NCBI RefSeq assembly: GCF_000013385.1
Contig: NC_007760.1
Coordinates: forward strand, 620,001 to 684,000
Origin: Anaeromyxobacter dehalogenans 2CP-C
GTDB lineage: Bacteria; Myxococcota; Myxococcia; Myxococcales; Anaeromyxobacteraceae
Direction of reading: 5' to 3'
DNA: 64,000 nt
Positions within the stretch are counted from its first letter, which is position 1, and each line of letters starts with the position of its first letter. Below the pieces are notes generated by a model that worked only from the letters and a program-made list of their open reading frames with translations, made no database searches and was not told the DNA's origin. Positions 1-9,133 of this stretch are shown here, piece by piece. The translations under genes were made by a program, and so were the position numbers.

Positions 1-10
1 CGACAGCCAC

Positions 11-58
11 CTGCGCCTGGCGCTCCGGATGCTCGGGTCATCCGGAGCGCGGGCGCAG
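11..58. terminator. Long hairpin after the VOC gene
   Basis: A perfect 12-bp stem (20-31 with 39-50, 7-nt loop) is extended by a second 7-bp stem (11-17 with 52-58). It sits just beyond the stop codon of the leftward VOC gene. There is no T-tract, so it could be a transcript-end or mRNA-stability hairpin rather than a classical intrinsic terminator. Confidence 0.5.
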
Positions 59-65
59 TGACCGC

Positions 66-530
66 TCACATGGACGGCAGCGCCGCCATGCGCCGCTGCA
101 TCTCCTCCGGCGAGACGTCCTCCTTGTGCGTGCCGACGTGCCAGAGGTGGCCGAAGGGATCGACGATCGAGCCCATCCGGTCGCCGTAGAACTTGTCCTC
201 CACGGCGCCCTTCACGGTGGCGCCCGCGGCGACGGCGCGGGCGACCGTGGCGTCCACGTCGGGCACGTACACGACCAGCCCGACCGCGGTGCCGCCGATG
301 GACTTCGGGCCGAGCGCCCCCATCTCCGGGTGCTCGTCCGCCAGCATGAGGCGCGCGTCGCCGATCTTCAGCTCGGCATGGCCGACGCGGCCCTCCGGCC
401 CGGGCATGCGCATGAGCTCCACCGCGCCGAAGACCTGCCGGTAGAAGTCGATGGCGCGGGCGGCGTCCTTCATGACGAGGTACGGCGTGAGGGCCTGGTA
501 GCCGTCGGGGATGTGCTTCACTGCGGGCAT
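66..530 (-). CDS. VOC family protein (PhnB/glyoxalase-like)
   Basis: This 154-aa protein has the two beta-alpha-beta-beta-beta halves of the vicinal oxygen chelate fold. The N-terminal half includes AIDFYRQVFGA and the C-terminal half ends with DPFGHLWHVGTH, which is typical of PhnB-like members. Family members range from glyoxalase-type enzymes to metal or antibiotic binding proteins, and the substrate cannot be read from sequence. The ATG at 530 follows a GAGGAG ribosome binding site. It is a single gene, with a strong hairpin after its stop. Confidence 0.85.
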   Translation of the reverse strand: MPAVKHIPDGYQALTPYLVMKDAARAIDFYRQVFGAVELMRMPGPEGRVGHAELKIGDARLMLADEHPEMGALGPKSIGGTAVGLVVYVPDVDATVARAVAAGATVKGAVEDKFYGDRMGSIVDPFGHLWHVGTHKEDVSPEEMQRRMAALPSM

Positions 531-613
531 CGGGTGCTCCTCGGCTTCGGGTTCTCACGAGGAGTGTCACGGCGCGGCCCCGGGATCGAGGCCCCGCGTG
601 GGTGAACGTCCGT

Positions 614-1213
614 TCAGGGCGCCGGCGGCGCCGGCCGACGCCGCTGCCACGCGGCCCAGAGCCGGGTGGCGAGCAGCCGCGCCAGCATCCCGCACAGCAC
701 GCCCCAGACCGCGCCCGCGAGCACGTCGGTGGGCCAGTGCACGCCCACGTACACGCGGCTGAGCGCCACGAGCACCGCCACGCCGAGCGCGGCGAGCCCG
801 AGGCGCGGGCCGGCGGCGGCCGCCACGGTGGCCATGGCGAAGAAGTTCGCCGCGTGGAGGCTCGGGAGCGAGCCCACGTCGGCGGCGGGCGCCAGCCAGC
901 GGAACGTGCCGGGCGGCAGCGCGTAGCAGGGGCGGCGGCGCGCGAGCAGCGGCCGCAGCAGCTGCGAGCCGAGGCCGTCGCTCATCGCGATGGCGGCGCC
1001 GAGCGCGGCCACCAGGCGGAGCCGGGCGGCGAGCGGGCCGCGCGCCGCGCGCGCGACGAGGATCGCGAGCAGGATCGCCCAGGCCGCGCCGAAGGGCTTC
1101 GACGACACGAGCACCATCAGCCCGTCGAGGATCGGGCCGCCGTCCGCGTTCAGCGCGCGGAACAGCCAGGCCTCGCCGGCGGTGTGGAGGTCGTGGGTGA
1201 TCGCTGCGAGCAC
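614..1213 (-). CDS. PAP2 family membrane phosphatase
   Basis: This 199-aa membrane protein carries the three phosphatidic acid phosphatase type 2 signatures: RRRP (motif 1), PSLH (motif 2) and SRVYVGVHWPTD (motif 3, with the catalytic His and Asp). Several hydrophobic helices surround them. In motif 1 the usual Lys of KxxxxxxRP appears as Arg, a tolerated change. It probably removes phosphate from a lipid such as phosphatidate or undecaprenyl diphosphate at the membrane surface. The start is GTG at 1213. Confidence 0.85.
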   Translation of the reverse strand: MLAAITHDLHTAGEAWLFRALNADGGPILDGLMVLVSSKPFGAAWAILLAILVARAARGPLAARLRLVAALGAAIAMSDGLGSQLLRPLLARRRPCYALPPGTFRWLAPAADVGSLPSLHAANFFAMATVAAAAGPRLGLAALGVAVLVALSRVYVGVHWPTDVLAGAVWGVLCGMLARLLATRLWAAWQRRRPAPPAP

Positions 1214-1284
1214 GGGGCCCCCGGGGCGTGTGGCTGCGGCCCTCTCTTACCTCGTTTCGCGCCGCGCCGGGGACCCGCGCGCCG

Positions 1285-3102
1285 CTACACCCGCGGGCGC
1301 GCCCGCAGCTCCGGCGCGGGCCGGGGGGCCCGCTCGCGCAGGTCGCCGCCGGTGGCCGCGGCCGCCTCCGCCAGCCGGTCCACGCCCTCCAGCGCCGCCC
1401 GCGCGCACTCCGCCTGCGGGCCGGTGACCGGGTAGCTGCCGCGCCCGCCCCGGTGCGCCTCGAGCAGCGCGAGCAGCGCGGCCCGCCCTGGCGTGCCGGG
1501 CGCGTGCGCCGCCCAGGCCGGCGCGACGTACCGCTGCATGACGTCGAGCAGCGAGCGGAAGCGGATCCAGCGGTGGTCGTCCCAGCGGAACCGGTCGCGC
1601 AGCCGGACGCCGGCGTCGGCGCCGCGCGCGGCGAGCCGCGCGATCACGTCCGGCGGCATCTCGAGGTTGAGGCCGCCCTCGTCGGCGGCGTGCGAGACGT
1701 GCACGATGCGGTCGCGGTAGCCCGGCGCGGCGAGCTGCATCTCGTCCACCCAGGTCTGCATGGTGGCCACCACCGCGGCGAGGAACCGGAGCGGCGCGGC
1801 GCGCCCCTCGCCGAGCCGGCGCCAGCGCTGCGCGATGCCCGACGCGTTGTTCGCCGGCAGCCAGGCGCCGAGCGGGTGATCGGGGTGCTGCTCGCGGAGA
1901 TCGATCGCGAACGTGGGCCGGGTGGGCAGCGCGGCGTCGAAGAAGTGGATGGGGATGTTCGAGCAGATCCCGCCGTCGGAGAACCAGGCCCGCTCGAGCT
2001 CCGGCTCGGCGCGCCGCCGCTGGTTCCGCCGGCGCGTCCAGTCCACGCCGTACAGCGGCACCGCCCCGAGGAGCAGCGGGAAGCTGAGGCTCATCCGCGC
2101 GAGCACCACGACCGGCAGCCCGGGCCCGCGGGGGAACAGCACCAGCGACGGATCGTGGGCGGGGAGCCGCACGCGCCGGCCGTCGGTGCGCGCGCGGCGC
2201 TCCGCCTCCTCGGCGCGCCCGGCCTCGACCAGCCGGTCCACCACCTCGCCCGGGAACAGCGCCCGGAACTCCGCCTCGCGGAAGAAGAACACCGGGTCGT
2301 CGGGGTGGAGCGGCAGGCGGAACGGGCGCTGGTGCGTGACGCTGGTGGTGGTGACCTCGAGGCGCAGGCCGTGGCGCTCGAGGTGGCCGAGCGTGAGCAC
2401 CTCGCGCGTGCCCGCCAGCGACTGGACGAGGCCGTGCAGCCAGGTGGTGAGCGGCGGCGGGCCGCCTCGTCCGGGCGGCGCGAACCCGCTGCACACGCCG
2501 AGGCCGTTGTCGCGGATGGCGCCGAGCGCCGAGACCGCCGACGCCACCACCGCGCCGAGCGCGGCGAGCGCCAGCACCGCGGCGGCGGACAGCCAGAGCG
2601 CCGCCGCCTCGGCGACCCCGCCCTGCCGCCCCGCGACCGCGCCCACCGCGCCCGCGAGCAGGAGCCCGGCGAGCGCCACCCAGCAGCCGGGAGCCGCGAC
2701 GACGAGCGGCGCGAGCGCGCGCGCCGCCTTGCCGGCCGCGCTCCGGCCGCGCGCCGCCCCGAGCAGCGCCTCCAGCACGGGGCGGGTGCGGCGGGTGGGC
2801 TGGAAGAGCGACGACAGCCGCGACCCGCCGCCCGGGAGCCGCTCGCCCAGGCTGGCCGGGAGCCGTGCGAGCCCCGCGAAGCCGGAGCCCTCCACGGTCG
2901 CGCCGGACTGGCGCCCGTACTCGGCCGCCACCGCCGCCGCGGCCGCGATGGCGCCCGCGGACGAGCCGCCCACCGAGCGGAAGCGGTACCGGCGCGCCAG
3001 CTCCACCAGCGCGAGCGGGTACACCACGCCGCTGGTGATGCCGCCCTTCATCACCAGGTCGCACTCCAGGAGCCCCTCGGCCTCGGTCGTTCCGGTCTGC
3101 AT
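1285..3102 (-). CDS. Patatin-like phospholipase with membrane insertion
   Basis: The start is the ATG at 3102, giving 605 aa. The N-terminus has the patatin oxyanion motif GGITSG (residues 20-25) and the GSSAG nucleophile elbow with Ser48. The dyad Asp is in SDGG at Asp376. About 330 residues separate the two catalytic residues, and this stretch contains two hydrophobic Ala/Leu/Val-rich segments (about 135-200) that look like membrane helices. The family hydrolyses acyl groups of phospholipids, and this one is probably membrane bound. A much longer open frame runs upstream to 5292, but only the part from 3102 has family motifs. Confidence 0.85.
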   Translation of the reverse strand: MQTGTTEAEGLLECDLVMKGGITSGVVYPLALVELARRYRFRSVGGSSAGAIAAAAAVAAEYGRQSGATVEGSGFAGLARLPASLGERLPGGGSRLSSLFQPTRRTRPVLEALLGAARGRSAAGKAARALAPLVVAAPGCWVALAGLLLAGAVGAVAGRQGGVAEAAALWLSAAAVLALAALGAVVASAVSALGAIRDNGLGVCSGFAPPGRGGPPPLTTWLHGLVQSLAGTREVLTLGHLERHGLRLEVTTTSVTHQRPFRLPLHPDDPVFFFREAEFRALFPGEVVDRLVEAGRAEEAERRARTDGRRVRLPAHDPSLVLFPRGPGLPVVVLARMSLSFPLLLGAVPLYGVDWTRRRNQRRRAEPELERAWFSDGGICSNIPIHFFDAALPTRPTFAIDLREQHPDHPLGAWLPANNASGIAQRWRRLGEGRAAPLRFLAAVVATMQTWVDEMQLAAPGYRDRIVHVSHAADEGGLNLEMPPDVIARLAARGADAGVRLRDRFRWDDHRWIRFRSLLDVMQRYVAPAWAAHAPGTPGRAALLALLEAHRGGRGSYPVTGPQAECARAALEGVDRLAEAAAATGGDLRERAPRPAPELRARPRV

Positions 3103-3279
3103 GCGGCGCCCTCGCGGCTGGTCCGGCCACGCCACTTTGCCATCCGTGAGGGGCTTGTCGAGCGGGCGACCGCGAGGGGCGCACCGGGCCAGGCGTGCCG
3201 GTTCCGCCGTCCGCGGCGCCCCCGCCCGAGCGCGGCATCCCGGGCGGCGGACGCACATGTCGAGGCCGGAGGTCCTCCG

Positions 3280-4224
3280 ATGACCCGAGATCCCGCGCCG
3301 GGCGCCTGGCCCGAGCTGCCGCTCGCCCAGTGGGAGGGCACGCGCCACGCGCTGCACATGTGCACGCAGCTCATCGGCAAGACCCTGCTGGCCTGCGCAC
3401 CGCCGCTGAACCACTGGTGGCACACCGCGCTGCGGGTCTCCGCCCACGGCCTGGCCAGCCCCGTGGCCATCCCCACCGCCGACGGCTGGCTCGACCTCGA
3501 GCTCGACCTCGTGGACCACGCGCTCGTGATGCGCACCGGCCAGCGCACCGCGTCGATGCCGCTCGTCGCACGGTCCGTACACGCGCTCCACGACGAGTAC
3601 CTCGCCCTGCTCGACCAGCTGGGCGTGCGCATCCGCCTCTGGCCGGTGCCGGTCGAGGTGCCGCAGCCCGTCCCGTTCGACCGGGACGACGCGCCGCGAC
3701 CGTACGACGCCGGGGCGGCGCACCGGTTCTGGCAGGTGCTCCGGGGCTGCGCGGCGGCGCTGGAGACGCTCTGCGACGGGTTCGTCGGCAAGCAGAGCCC
3801 GGTGCACTTCTTCTGGGGAAGCTTCGACCTCGCCGCGACGCGCTTCTCCGGCCGTCGCGCGCCGGAGCGGCCGGGCGCGGACGCCGTGAACCGCGAGGCG
3901 TACTCGCACGAGGTGATCTCGTGGGGCTTCTGGCCGGGCGGCGCGAGCGCGGCCGGCGTCCGCGTGGAGGAGCCGGTGCTGTACGCCTACGCGGCGCCGG
4001 AGCCGCCGGGCTTCCGCGAGGCGGACCCGGGGGTCGCGGCGGCGTCGTACGACCCGCGCCTCGGCGAGTTCCTGCTCCCTTACGCGGTCGTTCGCGCCGC
4101 GCCGGATCCGGCCGCGGTGATCCGCGCGTTCTGCGAGGCCACCTACCGCGCCGGCGCGACGCTGGGCGGCTGGGATCGCGCCGCGCTGGAGCGCGGCCCC
4201 GGCCGCCCCGCCGCCGCCCGGTGA
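3280..4224 (+). CDS. DUF5996 family protein
   Basis: A 314-aa protein beginning with MTRDPAPG. It has the features of the DUF5996 family: an N-terminal W-x5-ALHMCTQLIGK region, a LNHWWH motif, and a central KQSPVHFFWGSFDLAATRFSG-like segment (around residues 180-200). A second conserved Trp/Gly-rich stretch (VISWGFWPG) follows. There is no signal peptide or membrane helix, so it is probably cytoplasmic. Function is unknown. The start at 3280 follows a GGAGGTCCTCC-like sequence; the frame is open upstream, but that part is compositional shadow. Confidence 0.8.
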   Translation: MTRDPAPGAWPELPLAQWEGTRHALHMCTQLIGKTLLACAPPLNHWWHTALRVSAHGLASPVAIPTADGWLDLELDLVDHALVMRTGQRTASMPLVARSVHALHDEYLALLDQLGVRIRLWPVPVEVPQPVPFDRDDAPRPYDAGAAHRFWQVLRGCAAALETLCDGFVGKQSPVHFFWGSFDLAATRFSGRRAPERPGADAVNREAYSHEVISWGFWPGGASAAGVRVEEPVLYAYAAPEPPGFREADPGVAAASYDPRLGEFLLPYAVVRAAPDPAAVIRAFCEATYRAGATLGGWDRAALERGPGRPAAAR

Positions 4225-4305
4225 CCGGCCGCGCGCCGCGCCCGGCCCGCCTGCCCCGCCGGGCGGCGATGGTGTAGAACGGACGGCCCGGCAAGGAGGC
4301 GGCAC

Positions 4306-5508
4306 ATGGACGTGGTCACCCGGCAGATCCGCAGCGAGATGGAGGGCGCCTCCTGGATCCGGCGCATGTTCGACGCCGGCCTGGAGCTGAAGCAGCGCAT
4401 CGGCGCGGACAACGTGTTCGACTTCAGCCTGGGGAACCCGGACGTCCCGCCGCCCGCCGCCGCCGCCGCCGCGCTGCGCGGCCTCGCCGAGCAGGTCACC
4501 GCGCCCATGGGGCTCGGCTACTGCCCGAACGCCGGGCTGCCCTCGGTCCGCGCCGCGCTGGCGCGCCGGCTCGCCGCCGAGCAGCAGGCGCCGGTCGAGG
4601 CGCGGCACCTGGTGCTCACCTGCGGCGCAGCGGGCGGGCTCGTCACGTTCTTCCGCGCGGTGCTCGAGCCCGGCGACGAGGTGCTGTGCTTCGCGCCGTA
4701 CTTCGTGGAGTACGGCGCGTACGCCGGCCACTTCGGCGGCGTGCTCCGGGCGGTGCCGTCGAAGGTGCCGGACTTCACCCCCGACCTCGCCGCGCTGGAG
4801 GCCGCCATCGGCCCGCGCACGCGGGTGGTGCTCGTCAACTCGCCCAACAACCCCACCGGCCGCATCTACGACGCCGCCACCATGAGGGCGATGGGGGCGC
4901 TGCTCTCGCGCGTCAACGTCGAGCGGGGCCGCGAGCGGCCGGTGTTCCTCGTCTCCGACGAGCCGTACCGCAGGCTCGCGTACGGCGGCGCGGAGGTGGC
5001 GCCCATCCTGCCGCTCACCCCGTTCTCGCTGGTGGTGGGCTCGTTCTCGAAGAGCCTGTCGCTCGCCGGCGAGCGGGTGGGTTACCTGCTGGTGAACCCC
5101 GGCATGCCCGACGCGCAGGTGCTGGTGGACGCGCTCACGCTCACCAACCGCACGCTCGGCTTCGTGAACGCGCCGGTGGTGGGGCAGCGGCTGGTCGAGG
5201 CGCTGGTGGACGAGAGCGTGGACGTCGCGATCTACGATCGCCGGCGGCGGGCCATGGCCGAGGCGCTCACCGGCGCCGGCATCGCGTTCCACCTGCCGGA
5301 GGGCGCGTTCTACTTCTTCCCGGAGGCGCCCGGCGGCGACGATCAGGCCTTCGTGAAGCTCCTGCTGGAGGAGAACATCCTGGCCGTGCCCGGGCGCGGC
5401 TTCGGGATGCCGGGGTACGTCCGGCTCACCTTCTGCGTGGACGAGCAGGTGATCCGGCGCGCCGCCCCCGGCTTCGCGCGCGCCGCGCGGAGGGCGCGGG
5501 GAGGCTAG
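4306..5508 (+). CDS. PLP-dependent class I/II aminotransferase
   Basis: A 400-aa fold-type I aminotransferase. It has the NNPTG motif (Asn182), the SDEPYR strand that contacts the pyridine ring of PLP, and the Schiff-base lysine in SFSKSLSLAGERVGY (Lys249). The fold and length fit aspartate-type aminotransferases. The amino-group donor is not certain. An AAGGAGG ribosome binding site precedes the ATG. Its TAG stop overlaps the stop of the convergent thioesterase gene in a shared CTAG. Confidence 0.9.
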   Translation: MDVVTRQIRSEMEGASWIRRMFDAGLELKQRIGADNVFDFSLGNPDVPPPAAAAAALRGLAEQVTAPMGLGYCPNAGLPSVRAALARRLAAEQQAPVEARHLVLTCGAAGGLVTFFRAVLEPGDEVLCFAPYFVEYGAYAGHFGGVLRAVPSKVPDFTPDLAALEAAIGPRTRVVLVNSPNNPTGRIYDAATMRAMGALLSRVNVERGRERPVFLVSDEPYRRLAYGGAEVAPILPLTPFSLVVGSFSKSLSLAGERVGYLLVNPGMPDAQVLVDALTLTNRTLGFVNAPVVGQRLVEALVDESVDVAIYDRRRRAMAEALTGAGIAFHLPEGAFYFFPEAPGGDDQAFVKLLLEENILAVPGRGFGMPGYVRLTFCVDEQVIRRAAPGFARAARRARGG

Positions 5509-6590
5509 CCGCCGGCGGGGGGCCCCGACGTCCAGCCCTCGGAGATCCAGCCGCGGTGCGCGTGCCGGAGCAGCGCCGCGTGCTGCCGGCGCGCCGCGAG
5601 CAGCCGCGCGTCCTCGCCGAACGTGGTCGGGTAGACCGCGAGCGCGTCACGCGGGCGCATCTCGCGGTCCACGTTCACGAACGTGAACAGGCACGAGTTG
5701 GAGAGCGCGCGCACGCTCCGGTCCCGGCTGCGCCGCTCGATGCTCGCCTCCACCGACACGAAGCTGCCGTCGGTGTGCACCACGCGGCTCGCGAAGTGCA
5801 GCGTGTCGCCGAGGCGCACCGGGTGGAAGAAGTTCACCCGGTTCACCGCCGCCAGCACCGGGCGCTCCGGCGCGGCGAGCTCGGCGCAGATCGAGGACAG
5901 CTCGTAGGCGCGTCGCATCACGTAGCCGCCGAAGATCTTGCGCGGCACGTTCTCCTGCTCCGGGAACATGCGCTCCCACGCGTCGGTCCCGAGCTCCGCC
6001 GCGAGCAGGCCGCCGAACCCCGGCACGTCCTGCGCGCGGTGCAGCCGGCGCAGCAGCTCGAACTCCCCGCGGTCGGGCGGCTCGTCCGAGGCGGCGAGGT
6101 GCCGGCGGTACTCCTCGCGGCGCTCCCCGGCGCGGCGCTCGCGGTGCCGGGCCCGCTCGTCGGGGTACTCGAGCGGCGGGAGCGGCAAGCTGCGCGCGTC
6201 GTCGCCCTCGCCGAGCCGCGCCACCATGGTGAAGTAGCAGGAGGCCACGTGGAGCGGCGGATCGCCGGGCTGGGTGACCCGGATCCCCACCTCCATCGAC
6301 GTCCGGCCCACGTGGTTCACGCGCGCGAAGAGCTCGAGGTCGCGCTCCACGTCGGGCGGGTGGCGCACCAGGATGTTGTCCACCGCGGCGGTGACCACCC
6401 GCGCCTCGGGGTGGGTGCTGCGCGCGTAGTCGAGCGCGGCCTCCTCGGCGAGCTTGTCGAGCGCCTCGAGCAGCAGGCCGAAGCGCAGGTTCCCCTGCAG
6501 CGGCTCGTCCACCACCATGAAGCGCCGGCGCAGCGCGAGATCGCGGGAGAGCGGCAAGGTCAGCGTGCGGTCGGTCTGGGCGGGCGTCAT
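5505..6590 (-). CDS. Acyl-CoA thioesterase, two hotdog domains
   Basis: The ATG at 6590 gives 361 aa. Two hotdog domains can be seen. The first (about 15-130) contains RFGLLLEALDKLAEEAA and VNHVGRTSMEVGI. The second (about 190-320) contains KIFGGYVMRRAYELS and VNRVNFFHPVRLGD. This double-hotdog layout is that of cytosolic/mitochondrial-type acyl-CoA hydrolases, which release free fatty acids from CoA. A charged Arg/Glu-rich linker joins the halves. Substrate chain length is not predictable. It is convergent with the aminotransferase, sharing CTAG. Confidence 0.85.
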   Translation of the reverse strand: MTPAQTDRTLTLPLSRDLALRRRFMVVDEPLQGNLRFGLLLEALDKLAEEAALDYARSTHPEARVVTAAVDNILVRHPPDVERDLELFARVNHVGRTSMEVGIRVTQPGDPPLHVASCYFTMVARLGEGDDARSLPLPPLEYPDERARHRERRAGERREEYRRHLAASDEPPDRGEFELLRRLHRAQDVPGFGGLLAAELGTDAWERMFPEQENVPRKIFGGYVMRRAYELSSICAELAAPERPVLAAVNRVNFFHPVRLGDTLHFASRVVHTDGSFVSVEASIERRSRDRSVRALSNSCLFTFVNVDREMRPRDALAVYPTTFGEDARLLAARRQHAALLRHAHRGWISEGWTSGPPAGG

Positions 6591-6813
6591 CTCGGCAGGA
6601 TCTAGCGCCCGCGCCCGCGGCGCGCTGCCGCACGCGCGCCGCGAACGCGCAAGACGATCCCACCGCACGGGCGGCAAGCCCGCCCCACCGGCGTCGCGCG
6701 ACCGCCCGGAACGCCCGTCGCGCCGCGCACCTCCGCGGCGGCGCCCCGGTTGCAGACAGGCCGCGCACACAACGTGCGACGGCCGGGCGCGCCCGGCGTC
6801 GAAGGAGAGCCCG

Positions 6814-7440
6814 ATGAAGCGGATGCTGCTCGTGATGGCGCTCGCGCTCGCGATGGCGCCGGTGGCGGAGGCGCAGGCGCCGACCCCGGAGTCGGGCCTC
6901 ATGGTCCGGCTGCGCGCGCTCTACCTGCGCCCGGCCGACCGGTCCGACGCGATCCCCGCGCTCGGGGTCCCGGAGAACGCGATCACCGTGAGTGACAAGG
7001 TCATCCCGGAGGTCGATCTCTCCTGGTTCTTCAACCGGTACCTCGCGGCCGAGCTCATCCTCACGTATCCGCAGCAGCACGACGTGGAGCTGTCGGGCGC
7101 GAGGATCGGCACGTTCAGCCACCTGCCCCCGACGCTCACGGTTCAGGGCCACCTGCCGCTCGGCCGGGTGAAGCCCTACCTCGGCGCCGGCGTGAACTTC
7201 ACGCTCGTCACGGCCACCGACCTCGCCGTGCCCGGCGTGGGCAAGCTCGAGCTGGAGGACTACAGCTTCGGGTTCGCGGCCCAGGCGGGGGTGGACGTGC
7301 AGCTGGCCGGGCCCTGGTACGCCAACGCGGACGTGAAGTACGTCACGATCCGCTCCGACGTGAAGGCCGGCGGCACGAAGGTGAGCGAGGTCCGCGTCGA
7401 TCCGTGGCTGATCGGCGGCGGCATCGGGTACCGGTTCTAG
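6814..7440 (+). CDS. ompW: OmpW family outer membrane protein
   Basis: A 208-aa protein with a Sec signal peptide cleaved after VAEAQA. The mature part shows alternating hydrophobic strands, the conserved VKPYLGAGVNFT segment, and a C-terminal GGGIGYRF ending in Phe, as expected for an 8-stranded OmpW beta-barrel. The family forms small channels for hydrophobic compounds. The ATG at 6814 follows GAAGGAGAG. No partner gene is evident. The 223-bp upstream gap should contain its promoter, but I see no convincing boxes. Confidence 0.9.
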   Translation: MKRMLLVMALALAMAPVAEAQAPTPESGLMVRLRALYLRPADRSDAIPALGVPENAITVSDKVIPEVDLSWFFNRYLAAELILTYPQQHDVELSGARIGTFSHLPPTLTVQGHLPLGRVKPYLGAGVNFTLVTATDLAVPGVGKLELEDYSFGFAAQAGVDVQLAGPWYANADVKYVTIRSDVKAGGTKVSEVRVDPWLIGGGIGYRF

Positions 7441-7596
7441 CCCCGGAGGCGCGCCGGCCGCGGGCGTGACGCGCGCGTTCTTGCGCGGGCCCTGCGCCTC
7501 CCTGCGCGTTCAAGCGCGGCCGGCGCCCTGCTATCTCCCCGTCTCCCGACGCGCGCGGGGGACGTGCGCGCGGGCGGCAGGGAGGAGGTCGCAGCC

Positions 7597-8340
7597 ATGA
7601 GAGACGCGAGGGAACCGGGCGGGCAGGCGGCGCCGGGCGGCGCGGTCGGCGGCGCCCCGGAGCGTGCCGCGGCGGACGCCTCCGCGTCCCGCGGCGCCGG
7701 CCTCGACGGCGCGACGCTCGCGCACGAGCTGAAGAACCCGCTCACCGCGGTGAAGGCGCTCGTGCAGCTCGGGCTGGGCAACCCGCGGGAGGCCGCGTCG
7801 CACGAGCGGCTCGAGCACGTGGCGCGGGCGGTCGAGCGGATGGAGCGGATCCTGCGCGACTACCTCGCGTCGGCGCGGGGGATGGCCGAGCTCGCCCCGG
7901 CGCGGGTCGAGGTCGGCCCGCTCGTCTCCGGGGTGCTGCAGGGGCTCTCGGCGCGCGCCAGCGAGGCGCGGGTGCGGCTGGTGACGCACGGGGACGCCAC
8001 CGTCGAGGCCGATCCGCGACGCCTCGAGGAGGCGCTCGTCAACCTGGTCGCGAACGGGATCGAGGCCACCCCGCCGGGCGGGGAGGTCGAGGTGGAGGTG
8101 CTGTCGTCGGCGGAGGGCGCCGAGCTGGTCGTGCGCGACACCGGCACCGGCATCGCGCCGGACGCCCTGCAGCGGCTCGGCACGCCGTTCTTCAGCACCC
8201 GCTCCGGCGGGAATGGGCTGGGCGTCGCGCACGTGCGCTCGGTGATCGCGATGCACGGCGGCTCGCTCCAGTACGAGAGCGAGCCGGGCAAGGGGACCGT
8301 GGTCCGGGCCACGCTGCCCCGGCGCGAGCGGGCGGCCTAG
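7597..8340 (+). CDS. Soluble sensor histidine kinase
   Basis: A 247-aa kinase core without an obvious sensory domain or membrane helix. The dimerisation/phosphoacceptor box is HELKNPLTAVK (His43), followed by an ATPase domain with the N-box (NLVANGIEATPPGG), the G1 box (DTGTGI) and the G2 box (GNGLGVAHV). The ATG at 7597 follows GGAGGAGG and is preferred to the GTG at 7564. The approximately 35-residue Ala/Gly-rich N-terminus looks disordered. No response regulator is adjacent, so the partner is unknown. Confidence 0.9.
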   Translation: MRDAREPGGQAAPGGAVGGAPERAAADASASRGAGLDGATLAHELKNPLTAVKALVQLGLGNPREAASHERLEHVARAVERMERILRDYLASARGMAELAPARVEVGPLVSGVLQGLSARASEARVRLVTHGDATVEADPRRLEEALVNLVANGIEATPPGGEVEVEVLSSAEGAELVVRDTGTGIAPDALQRLGTPFFSTRSGGNGLGVAHVRSVIAMHGGSLQYESEPGKGTVVRATLPRRERAA

Positions 8341-8361
8341 GGCGAGACGCCCTCTGGAGGC

Positions 8362-8390
8362 GCTCGCCCCGAGCCCGTCGAAGGGCGAGC
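8362..8390. repeat. REP-like dispersed repeat copy
   Basis: A short copy of the dispersed family that has a CCGAGCCCGTCGAAGGG core with GCTCGCCC/GGGCGAGC arms forming a hairpin. It fills the gap between the convergent kinase and ecfT/bioN genes and touches the latter's stop codon. Confidence 0.65.
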
Positions 8391-9133
8391 TAGAGCAGCG
8401 CGGCCGCCGCGACCGCGAGCGCCGCCACCGCCGCGCCGGCGCACCAGTCGCGGGCGCGGGGCGGGGGCACGCCGGTCCACGCCTCGGGGCGGTCCAGCCG
8501 GCGCGCGGCCACCGCCAGCGTCTGGTCCCAGGTCATGCGCGCGAGGTTGCGCGTCCCGGCCTCCACCACCAGCGCCAGCGCGCGGGTCCTCGACAGCCGG
8601 ACCCGGCGCGCCCGCAGCGCCGCGCGCGCCGCCTCGAACGCGGCGAGCGCGCGCGGGACGAAGTGCACCATGAGCAGGAGCGCGAGCGAGGCGCTCCAGG
8701 CGCGATCGCGCAGCACCGGCCGCGTCAGGGTGGCGAGCGCGAGCCCCAGCGCGCGCGGGCTGACGAGCGCGCTCACCGCCGCGCCGAGCAGGAGCAGCGC
8801 CGCGAGCCGCAGGCACAGGAGCCCGGCGGTGGCGAGCGCGGCCGCGGGCGGGACGCCGCCGGCGAGGTCGAGCGCGAGCTTCACGCCGCCCCACAGCAGC
8901 GCGAACCCGCCCGCCCACCGCGCCAGCCGGCGCGCCTCGCGCGCGGTCGCCCCGGAGGCCGCCAGCGCCGCCGCGAAGCCGGCCGCGTAGACGGCGTTGG
9001 CCGCGGCGCCGGCGCGCCACACCAGCACGCCGAACAGGAGCGCGAGGAGCAGCACCACCCGGCCGTCCACCTCGCCGAGCGGACCGCGCGCCCGCCGCGC
9101 GGCGGGCCAGGACGGCGCGCCGGTCACGCCCAT
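8390..9133 (-). CDS. bioN: ECF transporter T component (BioN/EcfT-like)
   Basis: The ATG at 9133 gives 247 aa. There are about five or six hydrophobic helices and a cytoplasmic Arg-rich coupling region (RALRARRVRLSRTRALALVVEAGTR, about 155-180) followed by AARRLDRPEAW, as in CbiQ/EcfT proteins. It is the membrane scaffold linking the S component BioY to the ATPase. The gene is third in bioY-bioM-bioN, and its start lies inside the end of the ATPase gene (10-bp overlap), which suggests translational coupling. Biotin specificity is inferred from bioY. Confidence 0.85.
   Translation of the reverse strand: MGVTGAPSWPAARRARGPLGEVDGRVVLLLALLFGVLVWRAGAAANAVYAAGFAAALAASGATAREARRLARWAGGFALLWGGVKLALDLAGGVPPAAALATAGLLCLRLAALLLLGAAVSALVSPRALGLALATLTRPVLRDRAWSASLALLLMVHFVPRALAAFEAARAALRARRVRLSRTRALALVVEAGTRNLARMTWDQTLAVAARRLDRPEAWTGVPPPRARDWCAGAAVAALAVAAAALL

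Noticed and set aside
3103-5292. Extension of the patatin gene to 5292 (1335 aa).
   Set aside because: The extra part is antisense to the DUF5996 and aminotransferase genes and has no motifs. The ATG at 3102 directly precedes the patatin motif region.
7453-7524. Inverted repeat GCCGGCCGCG/CGCGGCCGGC after ompW as a terminator.
   Set aside because: The arms are separated by more than 50 bases and there is no T-tract. Such GC-only matches are common here by chance.
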